DNA from: Daphnia carinata
Lineage: Eukaryota > Arthropoda > Branchiopoda > Diplostraca > Daphniidae
Assembly (NCBI RefSeq): GCF_022539665.2
Contig: NC_081338.1
Coordinates: 6,126,446-6,190,445 of the forward strand
DNA: 64,000 nucleotides
Direction of reading: 5' to 3'
Position 1 is the first letter of the stretch; each line of letters opens with the position of its first letter. Under the pieces are notes generated by a model. The model was not told where the DNA came from, did not search any database, and saw nothing but the letters and a program-made list of their open reading frames with translations. Shown here in pieces: positions 44,642 through 56,874 of this stretch. Made by a program: the position numbers and the translations under genes.

Positions 44642-47600
44642 ATGGCAAAGTATGATGATTTACTAATAGACAGCAAAAAGACGATTAGCAAGTGGGAACA
44701 TGAATTTCAGAAAACAAACGGGCGGAAACCCTCCAAGGTTTATAGTCTTTTATTAGAATTAAATCACTGATGTATTTGCATAAAAGTTATATTTTACTTG
44801 TACATGTATTTCTTTAGGACGATTTCAAAGTTGCCCCGTGTGAAGTCACAGATGCATACAAGCTATATTACAAAATCAAAAAGAAACAAGAACTAGTCAA
44901 AAGTGGTGAAGTATCTCCAGAGTCCTTACCTAATATCACAATAGGGCAGGCGCAGAATAAAGAGGATAACCCCATTCAGGAATTATCTATTGAGGAACCA
45001 ATAAAAGATAATGGGTCTTCTGTCTGGGGAGAACATTTAAACAAACAAAAATCTTCTCAAGAAATAACCAAGTCAAAAGACGCTTCCACCACATCTACCT
45101 CGTCCTGCCTCACATATTCAAAGTTGACAGAAAAGCTGATGAAAGGTGCCAAGATTAACATCAGAACTAGCCTTACCCGCAAATTGGGCAAGAAATCTAT
45201 GAGCTCTCCCGTAATTAAATTGAACGACAATCAGCTCAATAGCAGCCAGCTGAGTGAATCATGCAAAAGTGAATATAAAAACAGTTTGTTGGCGTGCCCT
45301 GATGATGGTGATCCTTTTCCGACAACCTCCAAAACCAAAAAGGAAGATGATCCTTTTTCTGGAACTTCCAAACCCAAAAAAGAAGATGATCCTTTTCCTG
45401 GAACTTCAAAAACCAAAAAGGAAGAGGATTCAGAGTTAATTCTAGGTTTCAAACCAAAGATTGTACAACATCAAGCCACACAGAAGCAACCATTCAGTTT
45501 GACCATGGCACGCCAACGAATCGCTACCAGACAGGTGGATCTTCAATGGTTAGACGGCTGCTTAGTAGAAGATGGGTGTAGCGTACCGAATAAACCCGAG
45601 GTATTCGATGACCAAGATGTAATTTATTCTACAGATGATGAAGCACCTAAGCCATCAAAAATTACTACGACCGCCCCTCAAACTAAAATAGACCCAGTAA
45701 CTTCCCCTCCTGTAGCACAAAAACGGAAATATTATGAAGATCAAGTTCCCGAATGCAGCCAAAAGAAGCCCAAAATGGATGAATCTCTTATCCTCCAAGA
45801 AAACGGATTTGGCCATGAAAATTTGCCCAGCGCTACTGAAGGCAATAGCGCAGATAAACCTACGAAGTACGCAAAAGAAAACTCTTCGACGGCTGCTAAA
45901 CGCGAAAGATTAGAAAGGTATTAGTATTTAAAGATCAAGTTCTTTTGACCCTTTAACGCTCCTTCTTCTCATTACAGCAAAATGGCTTCAGGCACAGCGA
46001 ATCAAAATTTCGTGAAAATTAACCTGAAGAAGAAAGTGTTTGCCCGTGGAAAGAAAACGCTCACGGGGGGATCGTACAAGAGACAACAATGGAAACAAAG
46101 ACAAAACGGTGGAGTTAGTGGTGGTGGTAAAGGCAATTACAAGTTTAAAATGGTCACATCTTGTCGTCGTTGTGGTGAGATCGGACATTGGGCCAAAAAC
46201 TGCATGAGCGAGAAACTATTGTCCATGGAAGAATTGAAAGAACAAGGTGATGAAGAAGATCTTAGCTTCCCGACTCTTGAAGAAGCTATGGACAAAGCGG
46301 ATGAAGTCACAAGCAAACAGAAGAATAAAAAAGAAACAATCGAAACTGATGAACGTGGCGAAGACGATTTGCAACTGGTAGAGCTTCCTAAAGTGAATCA
46401 AGTTGAGCCATTTTGCACTGCCGGAGAACCTGTCCCTTCTATTCTTATGCAAATGCTCAAGAAATTCGGGCACACTAGTTTCCGTGCGGGGCAAGAAGAA
46501 GCCGTTATGCGAATTCTTTCGGGCAGCTCCACGTTGGTTGTTCAAAGTACTGGGTCCGGCAAAAGTTTGTGCTATCAACTACCCGCCATGGTATACGCCC
46601 AGCGTTCCAGCTGTATCACCATCGTTGTCTCTCCACTCGTTTCCTTAATGGAGGATCAAGTCGTAAACCTCCCTTCGTTCGTTAAAGGTGTCTGCCTACA
46701 TTCTGGCCAATCCGAAGGCGTCAGACAAAAAACCCTTCAGTTATTGCAATCTGGTGCTGTTCAAATCCTCCTCGTGTCAGCTGAATCTGTGATTTCAACT
46801 GGCCCTTACGGATTGGTAACGCTTTTACGCACGTGCCTACCACCTGTCGCATTTGTTTGCATTGACGAAGCTCACTGCGTTTCGCAATGGTCCCACAATT
46901 TTCGGCCATCTTACCTTCGTATTTGCAAGGTATGATGTCATTTACAGTTTTCACTTTTAACTTTTTATTACCTTGTTCATTTGCAGGTTCTCAGGGAGAA
47001 AATGAATATCAAAACTATTCTGGGATTGACAGCTACTGCTCCTAAATCTACACTGAGGAGCATTGCTGATAATTTAGGTGTTGATTATGAATCAGGAGTC
47101 ATCCGAGGTGTATTACTGCCCAGCAATCTCTATTTGACCGTCTCGCGTGACAAGGATCGCGATGCAGCTTTGATCCAACTACTGGAAGGCAAGCGGTTCG
47201 CTGATTTTAACGCCATCATCATTTATTGCATCAGACGCGAAGAATGCGAACGATTAGCCACGCTACTCAGAACATATTTGAAAGATCCTCTCAAGGATTT
47301 GGAAAGCAAAGGTGCCGGACGTCGGCGAGGCATTTCCTGGAGCGCCGAAGCTTATCACGCCGGCATGACGGCTGCCCGGCGTATTTCGGTCCAGAAGCAA
47401 TTCATGTCCGGCAAGATGAAAATTGTTGTGGCTACCGTGGCTTTCGGTATGGGAATCAACAAGTCGGACATTAGGGCCATTATCCATTACAACGCTCCCA
47501 AAAATTTCGAGAACTACGTCCAGGAAATTGGACGAGCCGGACGAGATGGTCTACCTGCCCATTGTCACGTTTTCCTCAATTCAGAGGTCATTCAATTTTG

Positions 47601-48684
47601 CATTCTAGTTATTCAATCAAATCATTTTGAAAACATGATTTAGGGGAAAGATTTACAAGAATTGAGGCGATTCATTTATGCAAATTCCACTGATCGACAT
47701 GTTTTAAGAAAATTGATGAGAAAGATTTTACCTGAGCCCTGTCAGTGCCGTGAACAAGATGGTACAGGTGCGTGTAAAGGTCACGAAGTGGCCATGGTAA
47801 TTGAATCGACTGTTCAGGAACTGGATATGCCCGAAGAAAACATTGCTACGTTACTCTGCCATTTGGAATCGCATCCGGCTCGTTGGGTTCTTGAAGTCGG
47901 TTCTCGAGTTTACGCTACGTGCACGGTTCGGTGTTACGGCGGACTCCAGCAGCTGAAAATGGCCGCCAGAGACTGTCCGGCTTTAGGCGCAGCTCTGGCA
48001 CTACAGAAAGCGGACACGACAGCCGTCAGGAAGTTTGCTGTTGTTGATGTAGCTCGCAAAATAGGCTGGGACAGCGGTGCTGTCAAACGTCAACTTAAAT
48101 CGCTTGAATGGGATCGCTCTGCGGTAGCCATTGGAGGTAAACCAAGACGATCAGGCATTTTAGTGGAATTTTCAGATCTTGCGTTCCATCTGCATGTTCG
48201 GGGAGACCTCTCCGAGACAGAACAAGATGCCGCGTTAGAGTTCATCCACCAGCGCTGTCTGAACCGTGAAGCCAACGAAATTCAACAGCTACAGCGTATT
48301 CATCAAGCTTTGTTGAGCATTTCTCATGCCCAGTCATCTTCGTGCTGTGAGGAAGTTGATGAAGCAAGGAGTGACAAGTTGCGTAGTTTTATCAAAGACT
48401 ACTTTGAAGAAGAAGGTGGGGTCCCTCAACCTATTGAAGAAGTTGTTCACTGTCCAGAAAACCAAGAACAACACATACGGGCCACCATTCGCAGTTTGAT
48501 CCTAAATTATCGGGATCAGACGTTCACTGCACGATCTATCGCTAGGATCTTACACGGCATCTCCAGTCCTTGTTACCCTGCCGAGTTTTGGGGCAAAGCC
48601 CGCCAGCATTGGCGAGCTCAACTCCATCAAGATTTCAACCTTCTCGTCCGGATGGCTGCTCAAGAATTGCTAGCTCTAAAATAA
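44642..48684 (+). CDS. RECQL4: RecQ-like ATP-dependent DNA helicase Q4
   Basis: Five exons (44642-44737, 44818-45917, 45978-46929, 46987-47586, 47644-48684) join in phase to 1262 residues; human RECQL4 has 1208. The N-terminus is Sld2-like (WEHEFQKTNGRKPSK then DAYKLYYKIKKK), which links the protein to replication initiation. A CCHC zinc knuckle (CRRCGEIGHWAKNC) is near residue 460. The helicase core follows: STGSGKS (motif I, near residue 590), IDEAHCVSQW (DEAH box, near 693), LTATAP (motif III) and QEIGRAGRDG (motif VI). The segment after motif VI lacks the usual RecQ Cys4 zinc-binding set, as in RECQL4 generally. Three near-identical units with the core DDPFPGTSKTKKE lie at about 45301-45430. 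The protein unwinds 3'-5' and acts in nuclear and possibly mitochondrial DNA maintenance. Confidence 0.94.
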
Positions 48685-48950
48685 TTTCATTTAGACGTCA
48701 TTTTTAGCTAAATTTTTATTTTGTCTGTACTGATACATTATCGGAATAACATGAAATATTTAACTTCGTTGCAAAAATTTTAATCACTTTCTCACCACCA
48801 CCCATTTCTGTTGATAAAAACAGCTATTTGGTTAGGAACATATATATATATATATATGTGGGTGATAATATTTATATATATATATATTTGTATTTAAGAA
48901 CTTGGCCAACAAATACTAGTAAAACCGCAAAGGTTAAAAACTTGGGTTAC
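48685..48950. repeat. AT microsatellites between convergent gene ends
   Basis: Two (AT)n tracts at about 48839-48857 and 48872-48889 flank a short unique stretch. The region lies between the RECQL4 stop and the stop of the next minus-strand gene and probably contains both 3' UTRs. Confidence 0.7.
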
Positions 48951-49898
48951 TTAATAGTCATCATGGTTGTGTGTGCAGTCGTAGTCGTCAGGTAATGGAA
49001 ATGCAGCGTTTTTCTTGAAGGAACTAGGTCCGATTTTCGAATGAATACGGAACATCTGCTCTGTTTTCATCCTTTCTCGACAAACACGACAGCTGTATTT
49101 CAGAAACGTTTTGCTCTGGAAGAAACTGAAGGGCCCGCTAGAGAAACTTGGGTTACTTGGTTTATGTAATAATGGTTTCAATTAAGCTAAACACCTGTAG
49201 GTTCTTTCCACGATTTCTTCTTCTTGATCAGCGGTGCTGTGCTTCCAGTAGTGGCAGTATGTACGGATGAAGAAGAGGAGCGGGAAGAAATAGCCCGGGC
49301 TGAGGAGCACAAGGAAAGCGAAGAGGAGGCGCCCCACAAACAATAACCTCTCCCGCCCTTCAAGAAAGCGCTCTAGAGCACTTTTTCCAATAGGATTTGT
49401 GGCCGGTTTGACTGGCAAATCAGTTTTTGCTCCTCCAGAGCTTGCAGAACATCTTCGTTTCCGGCAAAAACCAGGTAATTTGCCAGGTGAAGGCAGAGTG
49501 GCTATTATTGCTGTTTTATCTGAGAATTTATCATCTTCGCAAATCCAGCTTGGTTTACTTGTGAGTGAGTCTGCATCCACCTGTTGGATAGATGTGTGTT
49601 ACTAATGAAAAGCTAATGGTATTTAATAATTTCATCTTACTGTAGCAAATATGGGTTGGACACTTTCTGCCTTAAAAGATGAATGTGAGCCAAGCAAGGA
49701 ATACTCTATGGGTATCTTCCAGCTACTAACACTTTCCATTATCCGTGTACAAATCATCTTCGAATCGCTACACACTCCCGTGCAATCAGAATCTTTTGCC
49801 ACTGTCCAGCATTCTCCAGTTTCTTGGTCTTGTACTTGGACTGTTTGCTGAAATCCTTTACACATTCTATCTTCCCAATCTTCTATGCCTTCTTCCAT
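48951..49898 (-). CDS. Single-pass membrane protein of unknown function
   Basis: Three exons, 49898-49641, 49580-49195 and 49137-48951, join in phases 0 and 2 to 276 residues. The first exon encodes a Cys-containing segment (GECWTVAKDSDCTGVCSD), the second a basic region followed by one strong hydrophobic helix (LLFAFLVLLSPGYFFPLLFF) near residue 185, and the third a tail with CRVCRER and an acidic, His-ending terminus. There is no N-terminal signal peptide. A 5' UTR exon probably lies upstream, since a donor-like CAAGTAAG is at about 50009. Splice sites and phases are good and the composition is protein-like, but I recognise no family. Orientation in the membrane is not clear. Confidence 0.65.
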
Positions 49899-50151
49899 GC
49901 TGGGCGTCTGTTTGCTGGGCTAAACAGTTTCGATACAAGATACGGTTTTCTACAAAGAAAAACATGGGTCGTTGACAACGAGAACAATAGAATTTGAAAA
50001 ATAGAAAACTTACTTGACACTGAGTTATCCGAGAAGTACGTTGCAGAGCAGGAAAACACGATATCGCAAATTATGTCTCAAAATTGTCACTAATGAACCA
50101 GAAAAACAATGTCGACAGTTGACGAACGGTTCGATATGAAAGGCCAGCTCC

Positions 50152-50464
50152 TTTTTTTTTTTTTTTTTTTTTTTTTTAACTATTTACACAGTTTATACTG
50201 CCATCTAGGCTAATTCGAATTAACTAGTCATTCAGTACAGTGAAAGCATACAGAAGAACTGGAAACGATGTCATGGTTTCTAAAAATGTCGGTAGTTATG
50301 AAACAAATTGGATGATACTCAGCTTCTGTGGTATCCATTATTATACATTCTGCATCCTCGTTTCCTATCGGTGTTATTTTCCTCAACAAGAAACAAGCCA
50401 AATAGTTCCATACGTTTTCTTTAATGAGTAACGATAACCATGCTGCAACGCACAACGAAATCAT
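50152..50464 (-). CDS. Small orphan ORF followed by a genomic poly(A) run
   Basis: A minus-strand frame from the ATG at about 50464 runs for some 78 codons to the stop at 50228. It starts with a hydrophobic segment (MISLCVAAWLSLLI) that could be a signal or anchor. About 50 bp after the stop the minus strand has a run of about 26 A. This arrangement resembles a retroposed transcript, or the run may be chance in a genome rich in homopolymers. No family is recognised. Confidence 0.3.
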
Positions 50465-50473
50465 CAAAACCAA

Positions 50474-51162
50474 AAGGGTCCCGAAAAGTGGCTAGTATCA
50501 ATTTCTAAAACATCGTGTGACACACCAGTACGTGAAGGTTAGTAAACTTTAACAGATAAGAGTACTGTCTTGTTTTTAGAAATCGTTGTAAAATTTAATG
50601 ATGTAGGAAAGGGAAACGAAATCAAAAGTTTTGCCACGTGTATCAGATTGGATGAATCTGGACCAACGAATCAGTCGAAATTGCTAACGCAATTTTCCAT
50701 TTGATGTGTAAGATCTGGGGCCAAATCAAACAAACATATTTCTTTGTCGGCATTTCGACAATTGACCATCTGCACCGGAAAACGCTTCTGGAAAAGTCAT
50801 AACCCGTGTTGACCAACAGACCAGCTCTCCGCTAGCAACACTTTCCATCTTGATAAGCCATGTTCGTTACCGAGCGTTACTCAGCACTCTTTTCTTGTCC
50901 TAATTAGTTGTGACTTTTTGCATATCAATCAGAAATGTTCCCTGTGACCTCAGCTGCCGAAGGCACGTACGCAAATTAAAGATAACTCGTCGTACAATGT
51001 CTGAAGATCAGTTGCTAGGTGATCATCAACAGTGCGAGAGAAAAAAACCCAGGGCATTGAATATACAAAATTTGTATTTTTAAGCGTCATCGCAAGCTCT
51101 TCAGTGAAGACAAAATAAGTTGCCTACTCTTTTTTCACAAAATTATTCCAGTTTGAGCTAAC
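50474..51162. other. Spacer without recognised features
   Basis: No splice-supported frame or motif is seen. Confidence 0.4.
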
Positions 51163-51546
51163 ATGAATGCCATTCCATCACGTTCCGTGAATATCTTTCG
51201 GGAAAAAAGGCGGGGATATGACGCTCGAGCCCTAACTAAGGCCCCCATAGCCGACCAATCAGAAATGAAAGGCCAACCGAGCCATTCGCAGTTGATTTTC
51301 ACTCAGAAAATTCTATGTTGCAATGCTTGCAAGAAGGATGGCGACTGCAGAAGTTGTTTTTGTTTTTCCAACTTTCCAACGGCGTACGAACTTTTCAAAT
51401 CCCGTTTTGGAGGGCCTGACGCCATTCTTCCAAACAACAACAACAACATGGCCCACCCGGAAGAAAGAAACATTGGCGGTAAACAAGTGATTTCTACGCA
51501 ATATCGTTCGATGGCATCAACGTCACTCGATCGTGTGAAGTCCTAA
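51163..51546 (+). CDS. Hypothetical cysteine-cluster protein, 127 aa
   Basis: An ATG-started frame of 127 codons. It contains a tight cysteine cluster, CCNACKKDGDCRSCFCF, around residue 55, a short Asn run and basic ends. The composition is plausible for a protein, and the cluster could bind metal. There is no signal peptide, no homology I recognise and no splice evidence. A second short reading frame runs on the opposite strand. Confidence 0.35.
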   Translation: MNAIPSRSVNIFREKRRGYDARALTKAPIADQSEMKGQPSHSQLIFTQKILCCNACKKDGDCRSCFCFSNFPTAYELFKSRFGGPDAILPNNNNNMAHPEERNIGGKQVISTQYRSMASTSLDRVKS

Positions 51547-51843
51547 TTCTGAAACAATAAAACTGCTTATTCTGTTATATGCAGGATGTCTGAAATCAAA
51601 CCGCAAACGAATGGCGTGCGTATTTCATAACCTAATTTCAATATTTTTTATAAATTATATGAACCTGAATTTATTTTGCGGCAGCAAGACATTTTAGGAC
51701 TGAAACATGTCACGGGATTTGACTGGCATGTGATTCCAACGGCACGTGGAGAAAACATACTGGGAAACGTTGGCTGTAACTTTGACTAGACATTTCATCA
51801 TCCATGCTTTTGTTTACATCAGCCCATAATTGTATTAGTCTGT

Positions 51844-51880
51844 CGCTAGAGGTCTCTTCTGTACAATGGTCTATATAAAA
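51844..51880 (+). promoter_or_regulatory. Promoter of cytochrome b5 paralogue A
   Basis: CGCTAGAGGTCTCT at 51844-51857 is followed after 14 bp by a TATA box (TATATAAAA, 51872-51880). The same 14-mer, with a TATA box 13 bp on, precedes paralogue B in inverted orientation. Transcription probably starts about 30 bp downstream and a 5' UTR intron ends at 52072. Confidence 0.7.
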
Positions 51881-52072
51881 GCAAGGTGGCCCTTTTTACG
51901 GTTCCAAAAACAGTCTCCTGTTCGCCAAGTTAGCAGCGTTCTAAACACAGTAAAAGTAAAGCCAGTTATCCCATGAACGTTTTATCTACGCGATAACATA
52001 GTAATATGATCTTTTCAATCATATAAACATTCACCGTATAGTCCCGTGATTAACAAATCTTGTTTTATTTAG

Positions 52073-52895
52073 ATGAAGACATCAATTACCGATATCGATT
52101 TGTCATCTTTGAAGAAGTCCTTGACAACAGCTACGTTAAGTCAACAGGTAATTAGTACTTTTAAAAGAATTTTACGAAATTTCAATGTCCTTGAATTCAA
52201 ACGTAAACAAAAAAAAAATTAAGTATATAGTTTTAAAATTTTTCGATACTTAAAATATGTGAAATTATATTTATAACCCACCTGTGTACGCCGGTTACTG
52301 CTCTTTTAGCTGTACCCGGATAACAAAGAACATCGAAGTAGTTTTCCACGTAGAAAATCGTTGTCAATCGAAATCGAAAAAAAACTAGAAAAAAAAATTA
52401 GTTTCTTAGGATGAACTAAAATATCTTCACCAGGCAACGATTCCACATGACCTTGCACTGCTGTTAACCTTATTGATAAGAAAATTTTGCAATGAACACG
52501 TAATTAATCTTATTTATTTTTGACAGATGGTTACATTGGCTAGCAGTACATTTCGATTAGCTGCGTCGGCCATCACGAGACTTCAGCAGCAACAACAATG
52601 CGAAGCGGAATTAGCCAGCTTAGCACACTTACCGGAATACTCATTGGAACAGGTTTCCTGGCACGATCAAGAAGATGATTGTTGGATCGTCCTCAACGAC
52701 AAAGTATACAATGTCACCAAACTCATCCACAACCATCCGGGTGGATTTGAAGTCATGATGGAACAAGCTGGAAGGGATGCTACCTTGGCCTTCCGCTCCG
52801 TTGGACATTCAATTGACACGATTGAACAAGTGGATGAATTTCTTGTCGGCGTCTTGCCCGCAAAGGAACGCATATACCTGCGATCTGCTAAATAA
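52073..52895 (+). CDS. Cytochrome b5 domain protein, paralogue A
   Basis: Two coding exons (52073-52147 and 52527-52895) give 147 residues. Cytochrome b5 domains carry haem and pass electrons to desaturases, hydroxylases or P450s. The haem ligands are visible in HNHPGG (about residue 97) and VGHS (about residue 120), with the fold motifs CWIVLNDKVYNVTKLI and EQAGRDATLAF. The N-terminal 60 residues are a helical, Gln-rich leader (RLQQQQQCEAEL). There is no C-terminal membrane anchor, so the protein may be soluble or anchored otherwise. The ATG at 52073 directly follows an AG acceptor, so a non-coding exon precedes it. Exon 2 also begins with an ATG that could serve as an alternative start. Paralogue B, inverted at 60.2-61.2 kb, is about 89% identical in exon 2. 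Confidence 0.88.
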
Positions 52896-54767
52896 CGTTC
52901 ACAATTTTGAGCTTCCAGTCCCATTCCAGAGGAAATCGAGGATTAATTTATATACTATACAGCACCGTTATATTTCATGAAATGACCTGTAAGTGAACTT
53001 CACTAACTGTGATAACTTTGTTAACCTAAACCCACGTTTTTATAAAAATAAATATCCAGTGTTTTCTACCTTTGTCGCTTTCAAAGCTGCACATTTTACA
53101 GCTACGTATTTTCAGATCGAACCCTGCTTTCAAATACGTACAGTTTAAACAGATCAGGTATAAATCTGACGGAAACAAATGTTTACGAGCTAAACTCACT
53201 GAGCATGCTTTACCTGCGACGGGGAAAGTTCTCCAAAACCTAATTGGGGTCTAGGTTGTCTCCCTCCAACTAAACTGTCGATCACAGAAATGACGATTGT
53301 CCTAAGCAAAGGGATATGTCGAGGTCAAAATATTAAAAAGATCCAACGCAGTACTTTTAGACTGATTCAAGTAGAAACAAATGAACATGGCAGAAGGCCT
53401 TGGCGCCAAATTAACAGTTTTAAAATATGGCGGGGAATTCCGGCAGTTCATCACACTCACCGAGGGCGCCAGCTTCACAACTTTCACGCGCCATTATAGC
53501 ATTCCAACAAGAAAGGACATTAGTTAATCTAGTCTGTTCGTATCAATTAAACTTTTAATTTGCGAGGATAATTTAAAGTGGAACAAATTAAGGTTTCCCT
53601 CCCTACATAAATAGCTTAGAGTTAAAACCTTCGTACGGGCTCCTCTGCAGTGATGTCAAATGCGTTCCGTCAGCTACAGGAAAACAACGAGACTGACACT
53701 GACGACACCCCAGCCACACGTCCTTTGCTGGTAATATACTAAGGAAAATAGAATATTTGATAGCCCAGAGGAGCAAAATTTAGAATGCACTTTAACTTAT
53801 TATTAATGTCAATTTAACAAATTATTGCTACACATGTTTAATTCTTAAAAACATACCAGAAGTCAAAAACTATTTACCTGATGAATGATGAAGTCTTACA
53901 GATGGCTTGGGCCAACAGAACAGTTGCAGTGAAAGGATATTGCAGAACTGTGAAATGTGTAATTGCCCGCCGTCTTATATACACGCTGACACGTTCCACG
54001 TGGTGGCTTTCCAGAACAAAAATGTAGGGAAGAGGAACAAAGTTTTGAAGGTCGAAAGCTGTAGAAAAATTTCGACCTGGGCTCGAGGATATGGCCGCTC
54101 CCCCTCGATCTACCCAATCTTTTGCAATGACCCAGAGTAGTTGAATAACCTTAGGCAATTCACGAGAAGGAATAGAAACTCAATGTTGCGTTTTCCAGCT
54201 CATTCACTGCACGATTTGCACTAGTACAGATTTGTTTCTCTAACTCCCTTTGCAGTGATTCACACTTTCGCACATGGATTTCATTATCGTTTCCATCTGG
54301 ATATATTTCTTGCACCAATCACGCACTAGTAAAGCACAACATTAGCACTTGCCCTTGCCTTTTCACTGGCTTAGTTTAGTCGCACATGCCAACCTGTGTT
54401 TTGTTCCTAAGCCTATTGCACTCCATTAGTTGATATGCAGAACACATATCGCCGCCATTTTCCTTCATAATTGTGTTTCTAATCATTTTTTATGTAACGG
54501 ATGCTTTTTCAGCACACAAGTTTTTTTTTAATTAGCAATTTGCCCCCCAAACCTTTTGACGCAATCTGCTATTGACCTGTCAATCCCAATGCCTTCCCAA
54601 CTATTAACAAACGAATCATCATTAATAGCTAATATTTTTCTTTCAGGAATTGTGTCATAAAATGTGATCGTTATTTCTGTAATTGATGACTTTTAGTCTT
54701 AAGCTCAAAGATGTTGTTATATAGTTATTCAAAACAACATTTTTCGTTCTCGTTTTTGTGCAATCAG
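52896..54767. other. Spacer with one possible first exon
   Basis: At 53653-53730 (+) an ATG opens 26 codons (MSNAFRQLQENNETDTDD onward) up to a GTAATA donor in phase 0. It could be the first coding exon of a transcript that includes the tandem units beginning at 54768, but I cannot prove a join. A minus-strand frame at 53874-54158 has no support. Confidence 0.3.
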
Positions 54768-55499
54768 GAGGGCGATCTCTGTGGGCCGAAGAGGACGCTG
54801 GACATCAATGGTCGTCGCCATGGTTGTTAAGGTATTATTTTTAGAACTTTTAATGTCTAACCATATTTTTTGCGTGTATTTAGGCGGACCCACACCATCG
54901 CCGAAGAAGACCACGGACGCCGAGGATCGTTGCCCTGGGGTACTGACGTATTGATGTCAAAATGTTTATCGTCTAATCATGTTTTGTTTTTGTGTGTATG
55001 GTATTTAGGGGGGCCCAGCACCGCCGAAGAGGACACCGAGGATCGCCACTTGAGCAACGAGAACGTCACCTGGATAATCAGGTATTGATATTAAAATGTT
55101 AAGTGTCTTATCATGTATATTTATTATTTTATATATTTAGGAGGGTGTACAGCATCGCCGAAGAGGACCACGGACGCCGAAGATCGTCGCACTGGGTACT
55201 AAAGTATTAATATTAAATGTTTAGTATCTAATCAGGTTTTTTTTGTTTGTTTCTTATGTATTTAGGAGGGTCCAGAGCTGCGCGGAAGAGGATCACGGAC
55301 GCCGAGTATCGCCGGTGGAGCAACAAGAACGTCGCCATGGATACTGAAGTATCACTGTTAAAATGTTAAAATGTCTAATGATTTTTTTGTGTGTTTATTT
55401 AGGAGGGTCCTTAGCATCGCCGAAGAGGAATACTGGACACCGAAGATCGCCGCCCAGCCCAGAGATTCATCCCCATCAGGATAAAGGAAAACTGAAAAT
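54768..55499 (+). repeat. Six tandem exon-like units of 116-137 bp
   Basis: Units begin at 54768, 54884, 55009, 55141, 55266 and 55403. Each has a T-rich tract ending in CAG or TTAG, then a GC-rich segment with the core CATCGCCGAAGAGGACCACG, then a GTATT-like site and an AT-rich segment with AATGTTTAGTGTCTAATCAT. The GC-rich parts look like exons and the AT-rich parts like short introns. In one frame several units encode ASPKRTTDAEDRR-like peptides, and the last runs on to a GTACGG donor. No single frame or phase holds through all units, so coding is uncertain. Confidence 0.7.
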
Positions 55500-56874
55500 G
55501 GTACGGTGGAGTATTGCCTAATCGGCATTCGTTTTTTTTTTTATTATTGTATGTTGTGATTTGTGTCATTATGTGTTCTAAATAAGCCTTTATTCCTTTA
55601 TTCCTAAATGTTAATTCCCCTTGTCGTCTGGTTTATATTTGCACCTTGCACAGAGTACGGAATTTACTACACTTTATGTTTTCTTCATGTGTTAGTTCGT
55701 ATGCACAAGGTAAAGAGGATCGTGTTAAGTAACATAACACTGTTTACATCGGTATCTCACTTAGTCCTTGGTATGGGTAGGTTTACTAATACGTTTGACT
55801 TTAGAACGAACCTGAAAACAAAATAAATCGATTGCCTTTGTCTATTGTTTTCATATTTTTAAACAATGATACGCTAAAAATCATGTGAGACTGTTCTTAA
55901 AAACAATTCTTTGTTTGTGATCGGGTTGCGCAACCCAGTTGAAACCCGATGGGGGCACGGGGCTAATAAACGAAAGTTCCAAACCCGTTCTGAAAACCAA
56001 AATCATCAACCCGATCGTCGTGGGGCGAGCCTTAGTAAGTATTATTTATATAAGTGGTGAGAGGACGTCCTCTAATGTAAAATAAAAACGACCATGAAAG
56101 ACGTACAGTACAGCATACGAAAGAATCAATAATATTTGTACTCGGGAACCCCTGAGGCCATCCCGCAGTCATCCTCTTTTACTCATGCCCTAAGGGCATC
56201 TCTCGTAGCAACAAAAGGCATGCCAGACGGAACATTTCGCGCGAAACCCAGAATCGATCGATAAATATGTCCACTGTCGTCTGTCGCCAACTGATTCACT
56301 CGGCTCGTTCCACCAGGCACTTGCCGTAAAGTATAGTCTAAATATAGTGACAAACTGATAACCTGTAATGGTATTAGGTAGTTTCTAATTTGAAACAATG
56401 AGGGTAGTTGTCGGGAATGCTGGGGCAACAAAAATATGTCAGGCACCGATATTGCTCAAGTCTCGCGTAGCGGTGGACTACCGAAGCTTTTAGTGCTAAC
56501 ACATAAGCAACTCCATGGCGTCTACTGTATTTGTCAACGGACTCTGTGCTTGGGTGTAACCTGTAACGTGTTTTTGTTGTTCACACAGTTCTTTTCTACA
56601 GGAAAATAGTGGCAGCTTTCAAGTGAATGTTGAATTGGACTCATTGCATTTATAGTGCGAAGAAATTTGATGCAAACGAATATGAACTTCACCAATACTT
56701 TGGGATTTTGGTGACTCGACAGGACTTGTCGGACATACCGAACGGCTCCGGGGCATATATAGGCATCTAGCTCTTGTGTCGGCAGCCAGCTCAACGTTCT
56801 ATTTCAGCCATGCTGATACGATAAACAGTGTTCTTTATTTGCGGAATTCCTGAGACCTCACTTTGGTGTCAAAC
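55500..56874. other. Spacer between the tandem units and the AT-hook gene
   Basis: No gene is supported. GATCGGGTTG at 55919-55928 and CAACCCGATC at about 56009-56018 form an inverted repeat around a stretch with several AACCC/GGGTT pieces, perhaps a small repeat or a degraded tRNA-like element. The AT-hook gene's promoter should lie near the right end. Confidence 0.35.

Noticed and set aside
46216-46578. Minus-strand frames across RECQL4
   Set aside because: The plus strand encodes the helicase core with intact motifs; the opposite frames are by-products.
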